Source: Adineta steineri
Lineage: Eukaryota > Rotifera > Eurotatoria > Adinetida > Adinetidae
DNA length: 64,000 nucleotides
NCBI GenBank assembly: GCA_905250115.1
Contig: CAJNOI010000144.1
Span: 1 to 64,000 of the forward strand
Direction: 5' to 3'
Part shown: piece after piece, positions 21,250 to 33,200 of the stretch
Position numbering within the stretch: the stretch's first letter is position 1
Layout: each line of letters starts with the position of its first letter
Translations under genes and position numbers: made by a program
The notes under the pieces: model-generated
Told to the model about the DNA's origin: nothing
The model's database searches: none
The model's input: the letters and a program-made list of their open reading frames with translations, nothing else

Positions 21250-24200
21250 CTAAACTCCAGCTTTTTTTAATCTTAATAATTCTGCTTGTTGATCGACATA
21301 AATCTAGAAATATAATACAAAATAATTTGAAATAGAAAAACTTCTGATATTAACATACTCTATCAAATGCTTCTAATAATTGATCGATTCTGTTGGAAAA
21401 ATTATCTATTGAATCAACATATTGCGAGCGCATTCGACAATCTCGTTCTTCTTGAATTTCTGATTGATTTAATTTTTTCAGACCTAAAATATTAATAGAC
21501 AACTATGTTCTATTAGGATACGCCAATCTTGAAAGTGAGTGTACAAGTCTTCTCTTCAGCCATACTCTCCTTTACTCGTGAAAAAAATAATTATGAAAAT
21601 GAATGGCACACAAGTGAAGCTCTGAAGTCATTTAATCTAATTGACTTGAATAAATCAAACAAATCTACGTACCTGTCCATCGTAAAAATTTCTTTAGCAT
21701 AAATGATAACATAATTTGATCTTCTTTTTGATTCTGTTTTGCATGACGAAAACTATCATTAATTATTGAAAGAAACATACTTAAACAAACAAAAACAACT
21801 AGAAATATAAATAAAGTAAAACAGAATGGGCCAAGAAAAGCATCAGCTCCACTTATTTCTGATGCATCACATTTGATTAATGTCATTTCAAAAAGCATTT
21901 GAGCAGTTGTTAATAAACTTGAACATGACGAAAGTTTTGATACAAATAATAAATAAAATAAACAAAGAAATGCTATAAATACAATTGCAAGCATTATTGA
22001 AAATGAAATCAGTGCTTTTGCACAATATTTTAATGTTCCAGAGAATAAAGATATTCGTTGATTAAAACGAAGTAATTGAAGACATTTAATCGTACTAAAA
22101 AAACAACAATAACCAAGAAGAAATGTTAAAATATCATTAACATAAACTGCAAGTTGTAAATTTATATAAATATATCCATTTGTTTGTTCGAATAATTGAC
22201 TTATACGATTAGTTTCTTGAAAACGCCAAAAATAAACTCCAATACTTCCCAGTGAACAGCCGATGATACCTAATTGAATTAGTGACCAAAATTGATGAAA
22301 ATATTTTAATCTTAATTCAAATAATAATCGAATTTCAATAATCATAAAATAGATAATAAAAAATATATAAAGAATTGTACAAACTAATTGTAATATTGAT
22401 GTAAATGCTAAATTTAAAAAACAAAAATTTATTTGTCTTTAGAAATAGAAAATAAGGAGTATATTACTGTAAAAATTGATTGGTTCAAAATGGGCTGTTG
22501 TATAAATACCACCTGTTAGTAAAAATTCTGCAAGTAAAGTAACTGCAGTTAATAATTGAACACTTGGATTATATAATGTTAACTGAATAAAAACAGCTCT
22601 TGTTTTCTCATCAATCCAATCTAATTGATGAAGTGTAGATAAATTTGTTTTCATATCAGATAAAGGGCCACGAAATTCATATACATAACCACCTCCTCCA
22701 TATGTTCCAAATTCACCTATATACGAATATGTATCTAATTCATCACTCGTAGAATAGTTAAATGCTTTTATCACTGATGAACTGAATTCTTCGGTCGTTG
22801 CATTTGTTGACCATCCTGGTTGAAATAATTGTGTTTCTTCATTAGCAAAACTATAACTATCTTCACATATTGAAATAATACGTTGGTCGAAGCATAATTC
22901 TGATTTAACACGCAATTGTCTGATTGTTGCCCAACCAATTAATCGATTAGATTTATCATTTAAAAATCCATTTAAATATTGAGGAACATTCCCATTATAC
23001 CAATGTTGTGCACGAATATTTGAAACAAAACTATTTTCTAACCAGTACCAATATTCATCGATTGTATTGATCTAGAAAAACAAAAGTCATTTCAATACAA
23101 GAAAAGAAGAACAAACTTGAGTATAATCAGCAGTCGTTTGTCTTTGATTGAGAAAATAAGCTCGTAAATGATTGACTTGAAAGAAACTATGTTGTTCACG
23201 ACTTGAATAAGTTATTACACAAACTAATGTTGCAAATATAAAATAAATCAGAAATTCTCGAATAATTGCCCACATTTGAATTTCTTTTAAACGTTGATCA
23301 CGAGCATAAATAATTTCATTTTCATTAAGACGATTAATACTTTTTCGAGATTGGGAAGAAAATATTGAGCGATACTATAAATAGAAAATTTATTTTTCTA
23401 TGGAATTCTAAAAGAAAACAAACCTCAAGTGAATGAAGATACTCTTCATCATTAGATATATTAAATTCATCATCTTCATTTATATATTCGCTTGTTTCTT
23501 TATCATCTTTTGAATTTCGACAAAAACATATGAAGAATATAGCCAAACATATAATCTTCAATGAGAAAATATTTCAAAAATATAGATTAAAAGTAAGAAG
23601 AAAGTATACTTTAATAGGTTGAGTGAAAATAACTGAGGAGAAAAAGCCAGTAAGAACAGATGTTAACCATTGTTGAGTTTTGACATCACCAAATTCAATT
23701 CCTCGAACAATGATAAAAAATATTGAAATAACAATAATTATCATTGAAAGACCATAAGCAATAAATAAACACCACCAAGGAAATGTTATTGAAGATATCT
23801 TTTTCTTAATTGCTGGGATATCTTCCGAACTGCTATAATTAAGAATGTAAGTGTCGATGAATGTATTTAGAAATATATACGAACGTTTTTCGAGATGGTT
23901 GTATCTTATATAGTGCTTCACGTATTGGTGCAATTTGTCGACGAGGTTGAATACGTCGAAAGAATTGAACAATTAAGAGACTTGGAATAAATGTAAATAA
24001 TTCGACCATTATACCAATTCCAATCTTAAATATATAAAATGCTTTCATTAATCAGAAATTGGACATTTTAGAGGCACAAGGATGTGGGTGTAGTCTATAT
24101 TCTTCGCTATAAAAATCAATATATACCTGTTGTGGTGCTATATAAAAAGGACCAATTGATAAAGCACCATTATGTGTTTCACTTGATGCGTTCGCTTCAT

Positions 24201-27200
24201 TTGATAAATCATAATACATAATATTAATTAACATTGAAGTAAAGAATAAAACAAAACAACAAGTACATCGTTGAACACGTGTAAATTTATTTGATGGTGG
24301 ACGAGAAAATATTGAAAACCATAGATGACCATCGGATACACTATGATAAGCTTTTTTTGATAATACATATGAAAATTCTTGTTTTTCTGCGTCACTAGCA
24401 ATTGGCAAAGTTCGTTCGATCTAAATTAAAGACAAAAATAAGAAATAGTATGTTTTCAATTACACGACTTACTCGTCCATCATCTTTTTCAACTGCAAAC
24501 CATTGTTGAGAAATAAAATAAAACTTATCCAAAGTTTGTAAATCTCGAACAATAATATATTTTAAAAACCATGATGCTGAAGAACCTTCACCTGTATTAT
24601 CATGCCAAATACGAATATAATTTAATAATCCCAATGATCTATATGTTAATCTTTTATTAAATCTTCAAAAAAAACTAATAATTTTACTTTGGAACAGCAG
24701 TAATAAAAGAATTAATTCCACCACGTTGAAAAATCTTTCGATGAGGATCAGAAAATAATCGAATTTGTGTTTGATCATTATCACCCGATAAGACAAAATA
24801 AACCTTGCAAAAAGAAAAAAAAGGTTTCTTAAAATATTTTTTTTTTGTACTATATTACTTTTGAATCTGTTCCTGCATTTGTTCTTTGACCAGTAAAAAC
24901 AAGAATTTGATAATGATAATGATCAGATTTATTATTATCAGCTAATGGTGTTACTCCTAACTGAAAACAAAAATACATATTTTGATTGTATGAAATATAT
25001 AAAACAATATATTTTAGTTTACTTTTTCAAAATCTTTCTTATCTTTAAAACGTGCATAAATTATTAAAATAATATAAATTATTGAAGTAAATATCATTGT
25101 TAAATAAACTGTTTTATTTTTCATAAAATCAGCATTTGCAAAAACATAACTCCAATTAATTGGTGCAGGTAAAACAATAAAACCACCAGCAAATGTTGTC
25201 AAATGAGTTGAAAGGCATTCGGTTTCATAGAGATTTGTCAAAGGACCAACTATTAATCCATCTGATTTCCAATTATTATTTTCATCAAGATAATAACAAC
25301 CTGATGTATATATAAGAAGTTCATAATTTGATGTAAAATTAATTGATTCATCGGTAATTGGTAAAGACGTATTTATTGAAGAACTATTTAAACAATAATT
25401 ATTCATTTCAGTTGAATTTAATTCTCTTATTCCAAATATTAATGATTGATGACCAGGTGTTTGTTGATTATCAATAAAATATCGATATATATCATCGCCG
25501 GTTAAATCTATAATTGCAAAAAAGAAATTTATATGAATGTTCAAGAAAAGAAAACATACTGAAAGGACAAAACATTGTCCATCCATCAATGAGATTAATT
25601 GAACTATTTAATTGTGGTGTTTGATCAAATTTATAAATAAATAAATAAGCTAAATTTGTATTTAAAGAATGAATTTCAAAATGAACTGAAATTGGAAGAG
25701 AACTTGTTATATTAATATAATAATAATTAAATAATAAATTATTAATAGTTGAATTAATTGATGTAACATTTTGTAAATACATTGATGGAATTAATAGATT
25801 TGGATCACGAGGAATAATCAATTGTATTGGATTATTTTGGTGGGCTTCAAAAGAAACTTCATTTCCATTTTGATCAATAATTGAAAGTGAAATTGATCTT
25901 GAAAGATTTGTATTTTGAAAATTTCCATATGAAGCAAGTAGATCTATTTTGGACTGAATAAAACAAAAAATAATTTAATAAAAATAATTCAAATTATATA
26001 AAATTACTCGAAGTGAAATTGAAGAATTCGACGTTGTGTTTAAAATAAAATCTGATGGAATACTAAATTGAGCATTTTCAACTTGTTTAACAAGTCTATC
26101 TTTGAGTGATTCAGTTGATATAGTTTCTAATGATACAAATGATTGAGATGTATTTATTGTTGAATTTTGACCAATATTTAAATGAATATTTAATGAAGAT
26201 GTTATTAATGATATCATTGATGTTACTTGTGTGCTAATTTCATTTGCTAATTGTTTTTGATAATAAATATTTCGATTTTTTTCAATTGTTTCAGTAGAAA
26301 AATCATTTCCATCAGAAAATAAATCTACAAAAAACCAAAACTCAAATTCAATAATAATTAATCATTTGAAAGATCTTACTTAAATTTGACCATGCAGATT
26401 CAAGATCAGTATCATAATCAGCAGATATGACATTTGCACGAGAATTATCCAAATCAAGTACCTCTGTTCGTCCTTGCAATGGTCCATTCACAGCCTAAAA
26501 TTATTAGGATCGATAATTAAAGAAAAAAAAATTCATTTTATGTCAAAATCATTGAAGGGTGTGGGTGCTGATTTCATCTCGTATCATCGTCCACACCCAC
26601 AGCCTCAAGAGTTGGATAGAGAAGTGAGAATACTAATTTTATATATTTTACATTTAAAATATTTGAAGCACATTGAAAAAGTTGATTTGATGCTGATTGA
26701 GCATCTTCGTATGAGATTTTTTCAAACATTGAATACAATGCAGCAGATAATTCATAACATCTATTTGATACGAGCAACTAGAATTATTAAGAAATATAAT
26801 AATCTTCAATATAAATATTCTTTATAGTTTTTACTAAAGTATTTCGTGTTAATTGATTTGTTGATTGAGTTAATTGAGCTAATGATGATGATTGTAATAT
26901 AATACTATTTGATGTTGTTATGAGAAGATTAGTTATAAATGTTACTAAATAATCTCGAACATTTGCTAAAGAATTTAATTGTATAATATAATTAATCAAA
27001 GCTGATTCATTCAATGGTATTGAAATCTATTTTAAATAGAAATTAAATAAAATAAAATCTATTAAATTCAATTACTTGTTGTAAACTTTGACTTCCTAAT
27101 GATGATACTAAAATCGATGCAGCTGGTATTCCACCTAAGAAAGATTATTTTGATTATCTTTGATAAACTGAATATGAATAATTACTTGAAATAGCTTTAT

Positions 27201-30200
27201 CTAAATTGTCATTATTCATTTGATTGAATTCTTGTGATAATGAAGTCATTATTTGTCCAACAATATTTTGATTTCCACTTGAAAGTAATCGAACAATTGC
27301 ATTATTTGTTATCGTACTCGATGAATTTGTTATTTTATCAATTAAATCATTGATTGTTGTCAAATCTGCAATAATATTAACAGAAGATATATTCACTTGT
27401 GTAACAGAGCCCGCAAGATCTCGAACATAAACAACAAGATTGAGTAATGAAGTTTCATTATCACCAGCTGGTAATCGAACTTGAAAATTATCTTCTGGTG
27501 AAAATGCAATTATTGTTCGTTGTGATATGTCTGTTGTCCATGCTAAAATGATAGAAAGTACAAAAGTCAGTCTTTAATGAAAACAAAACATACCATATAA
27601 TGAATAATCTTGTATTCCATCTACATCATACCAATTTGGACACTCAATAGTAAACAAAGTAGTTATAGTACCATCAAAAGGATTGATTGAACACGAACCA
27701 TTTGCAGGTGGTTGATTAATAATAAAATTCAATGCACTTGTACTTATTGCGGATAGAAATGTATAAACAACTTCAAAACGCCAAAGACTTATTTGAAGAT
27801 TATTAAGAAATAATAGATCTGTTGCTGTGAAATTACTTGTATTTGTACCTGAAATAATCAATAAAAGAATATATTTGATAATTAAGAAAACAAAATTTTT
27901 TACCATAAAACCAAATACTTTCATATAGAATCGTATTATTAAATAAAGTCCATTGAGTAGAATTTGAAGATGTTAAATTGTCGAATCCTTGATAAATATT
28001 CCATTTGATACTTTGAAGATTTGTACAAGTTCCAATACACACAGTAAATAGAGCAACTTGTGTTGTTGGATTAAGAAGTTGAAATTCAAGATTTGGAACA
28101 CACATTGGTGATATTACACAACTAAGATAAATATTTTTCGTTAGGATAATTCAATTAAAAACTTATAAGTAGCTTACCCAACAGCAATCAGTTGTGGATG
28201 AGTAACTTCAATTGTAACAAGTACATAACCTGTTGCTTGAATAGAAGAATTCTTACGATTTTCCATATAGACCATAAATTGATACATTCGATTAGATTGA
28301 AGTGAACCACTGAGAACTGTTAAGGATGAATTAGGTGATGAAGTTAAATTTCCGAATATCAATCCTGTTCCATTTCCTTTATACAGAGTAATAAAAAAGA
28401 AGTGTTTTAATAAAGATCAGAACTTCAATAAAATTAGATTGTTATTAACAATTTTACCCGATCGATTTGACAAACATGATGGATTATAAGGATCAATTGT
28501 TGAATCATCAATTGATAATAATATTCCTTGTACATTTGGAAAATTATATAAATCATAAATTCGACAATAATAAGTATATTTCCATTTCTATAATTACGAA
28601 TAAAATAACAATTATTTAAATATTCACCTACAGATATTTATACTTACAGTTGCATCAAATGTATCTTCGTCAGGATCAACCGAAAATGTTCCAGGATCAA
28701 GTAGAAGATCCTGTTGATCACCTCGTGTTATCATAGATGTTCCTAATTGAACAAGATTTGCTGTTATACCTGTTGCAGTTATTCTTACATAAACTGAAGA
28801 TGATGATTTTAAATTCGACGAATCAATCATTGTTACAGTTAATGTCAGTTGATAAACACCATAATCAAGAGTTCTTGATGGAATATAAAGTTCACTAAAT
28901 GTTGTCATAACTTTTTCATTTAATGCAATTTCAAATGAACAACTAGTTGAAGTACAATTCTTTATTGTCCATTTTGTAGTTGTTGAAAGTGAACCATCAC
29001 AATTAAATTGAATCATTGAACTAATAGAAAAATCTTGACTACGTCGATACGACATTGGAGATGATAGAGATGATTGACCAGGAATCAATATAATCGTAGG
29101 TGAATAGCAAGCTAATTTAGAAAAGAAAAATCAATAAACTATATTTTTTATATTATTCATCTATTACTTTCATTGATATCTAATCCTTGAGAAGTTATGA
29201 TGGATGCCGTGCTACTTGAGGTACTACTAGTGGTGGTGGTAGTACTAATTGTGGTACTGCTACTACTCGTTGTACTGCTACTTGTGGTGCTACTTGTGGT
29301 GCTACTAGTGGTGGTCATAGTAGTGGTGCTACTTGAAGTACTACTGCTGCTCGTGGTAGTACTACTTGAAGTACTGCTACTACTCGTCGTACTGCTACTT
29401 GTAGTGCTGCTACTGCTCGTAGTGGTACTGCTAGTGGTGGTCGTAGTAGTAGTGCTACTTGTGGTACTGCTACTGCTTGTGGTAGTGGTACTTGTGGTAC
29501 TACTGCTGCTCGTAGTAGTACTACTTGTAGTACTGCTGCTACTTGTTGTAGTACTTGTAGTGGTAGTGGTACTAGTAGTACTGCTAGTGCTGGTCGTGGT
29601 AGTAGTACTGCTTGAGGTGCTACTGCTAGTGGTAGTAGTACTACTTGTAGTACTGCTGCTACTCGTTGTAGTACTAGTGGTGGTAGTAGTAGTAGTAGTG
29701 GTACTGGTGGTACTGGTGGTACTACTGCTTGTGGTACTAGTGGTGGTAGTAGTAGTACTACTTGTAGTACTTGTGGTAGTAGTAGTAGTGCTGCTGGTGG
29801 TACTGCTACTACTAGTAGTAGTACTGCTAGTGGTAGTGCTACTTGTGGTACTAGTGCTGGTGGTAGTGGTACTTGTAGTACTGCTGCTGCTTGTAGTCTT
29901 AGTGGTGGTAGTAGTAGTAGTGCTAGTTGTGGTACTACTGCCGCTGCTCGTAGTAGTAGTGGTGGTGGTGGTCGGTATTGCTAAAATATAAAACAATTGT
30001 GCTTTACTAAGTTAAATTAGAGGGAAGTTATATTAAAAATATTAACATGAGATCAAATAATTCAAGCAACATTTCATTTGAATTTTGTCATTTTTTTCAA
30101 ATGATAGTCGCAAACAACTAACTATCAATTACAACTTTATGATGTACTATTATATTCAAATAACTTACGGCAGCTGTTATTTTGAAGAGCGAATTGTTGT

Positions 30201-33200
30201 ACTCGACTATTATTTCGATCAGTAACATATATATTTCCATAGCTATCAAAAGCCATACTTTGTGGAAAAGATAATTGAAACGCAGTTGAACCACCTCCCG
30301 AACACCCGACTATACATCGAAAACCAGTAGAACTTGAAGCAACAATACGATGATTATAACTATCGACAATAAAAAGATAACCATTAGCATCAAGGACAAT
30401 TCCAGTTGGATAGTTGAGTGTAATATTTGCTGATGAACCATTACCAACGAGTGTCACTCCATCTAACTGACCAGTTTGAACAAATTGAATACGATTGTTA
30501 GCACTGTCTGCAATATATAGGTTTAAATTACTATCAACATAGATGCCTTGAGGAGAATTAAGCATATTTGATAGTGATCCAGCAGAACCATTACCAGCTG
30601 CAATTGTCGGAATGGTTGTACCATTATTAAGTAAAAGTTTAACAACTTGATGAAGGTTTTTAAGTGAACAATAAAGATTATTACTAATATCAATAAATAT
30701 ACCATAACAACTTCCATTCACATTCATAACAGTAACACGATTTGATGAATTAAATGTATATTTATCGACTCGACCATATGAATAACCATTATCAAGATAA
30801 ATATCACCAGTCATAGACATGAAAAGACTATATGAATTATTCAAATTACTATAAGTATTACTTGTATATGTAGTACTCCATTGAGGCCATGATAGAATAG
30901 TGTTACTAATTCGATTAGGTACATACACAGTATTAATTCCATTAATAAAAATACCATAAGGTAATAAACCAACAATAGAACTTGAGACTAAAGTTACGGC
31001 ATTCGCAGACCATGATGCACTTGAGCAAAATGTTGGTTGATTATAAGAAAGACCTAAAATAAATAAATTTATATCATCAAAAGCATAAAGTAAAAATAAC
31101 TTACTACATGAATTTGATGCTAAGATAAACTTTTGTATGCGATAATTATTTCTATCAGCAACAAATATATTTCCATAACTATCAAATCTTAGAGTTGGTT
31201 GAAAATTCAATTGGTTTGATGCAGAACCAGCAGTAGTAGTACATCCAAATAGACATCGAAAACCATATGGTCCTTGTCCAATTATTCGATTATTATTAGC
31301 ATCTGCAATAAAAAGATATCCATTATCATCTAATACAATACCATTTGGCAGATTAAGTGTAATAGTTCCTGGTGCACTTGCTCCTGCTACAGTTATTCCA
31401 GTGAATTGACCAAGAGGAAACATTTGTATTCTATTGTTACTACAATCTGCAACATATAAATTAAATTTAGCATCGACAAAAACGCCAATAGGCGTATTAA
31501 GTGTCGTCGCTGTTGATCCAGCTGTACCCGTACCAGCAACTATAGTTGATGTGAGTACACTCTCATTCAACCATTTCTTAACAACTTGATGAGAAGTATA
31601 CGCTGCACAATAAAGAGTATTACTAATATCCACAAAAATGCCAGTACATCCATTAGGAACTGACATTACAGGAGTACTTATATTTGAGTTGAATGAAAAT
31701 TTATCAATTCGATGATTATTTAAACCATTATCAACATAGATATTATTTAGAGAAGTAGCGAAAAGATCATATGGTGCACTCAGACTACCAGAAAGAATTT
31801 TATCAGGATTAATACTTCCTTCGAGCCATACTACAACTTTGTTAGTTTGTGTATTAGCTACATAAACAGTATTATCAAGACCAACAAAAACACCATATAC
31901 ATTTGCTCCAGCCGTACTACTATTAGCAAATGTAATTGCATTTGTATACCATGTTGTAGATGGACATAAGTTAGGTCGATTAAGAGTCACATCTAAGAAA
32001 AAAGTGGAAATTTACTAGATATCTCATTCACTTCTGTTAGAATATATTATCAAATCATTCTCATTTAAATGAATCATTGCAATTTCAATGAAGAAGAAGA
32101 ATATCCTGCTGTTTTCAGCTATCTTGTGGTATTAAGTACTATCTGAAGATAATTCTTCCGGTGAATCACTGAAGAAAAGCAGCTCAACTTTCAATGATTT
32201 ACAAGACCAAATCTAGATCTCGAGTTCTGAACTTCGGTTAAATCCTATGGTTCAAATTTAATGAAATCCATTTATCTATATTCATGAAACAACTAATAAA
32301 AATGCGGCTGGTAATTGTTTAGAGCATTAAATAACGGTTTTCTTTTGCGTTATATTCACAAACAGATTGTTCACTCAGAAGAAATGTGCAGTGAGAGAGA
32401 TATCAATCAACGCATATATATATATAGCGATATCAGCTCACTTACTCAAATATGCACAAGATAACCAGTCGCGAGTAACTTCAAGAGATAGTCTGACTTT
32501 GAAACTCGGCATTTTCGACATTTTTTAATCTTTATTCATCGAATTACTATTCATATCATCGATACTACAACTATCTGAGCAACATAGTACAGCCTATTTA
32601 TTGAAATGAAAATTTTGAAAATGCAATGAAAAGATAAAATATTAGAATATTTTCTCTCGTTTGTTCGATAATGAGAAAAGAAGATTCTATTGTACTTACC
32701 ATAATAAGTACTTGTTATAAGAAACTTTTGTATTCGATAATTGTTTTGATCAACAACATACATATTTCCATAACTATCAAAACTTAGAGCTGTCGGATAG
32801 TATAATTGATTAGATGCTGAACCTGCAACACTTGAACATCCAACTAAACAGCGAAATCCATTCGGTCCTGACCCAACGATACGATGATTATTATAGTCCA
32901 CAATGTAGAGATAATCATTAGCATCAAGAACAATTCCAGAAGGACAATTTAGAATAATAGTTCCTGTTGCAATCGTTTTTCCAACTACTTGTGTTGATAA
33001 AAATAATTGAATTCGATTATTTCCACAATCAGCAACATATAAATTCAGATCTGTGTCAACGTGAATTCCACGAGGACCATTAAGTGTATTCGTACTTGGT
33101 GCTGAACAGTCTGCGCCAGCAGCAACTATCCACATAGCTGAGTTATTATTCAATGATTTCGTGACAACTTGATTAAGTGCACTCATTGAACAATAAAGAT

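Noticed and set aside
29197-29991. Plus-strand frame of 264 residues, Val/Leu only
   Set aside because: It is the mirror of the Ser/Thr exon. The splice-linked minus-strand reading is well supported and the Val/Leu product has no sensible composition.
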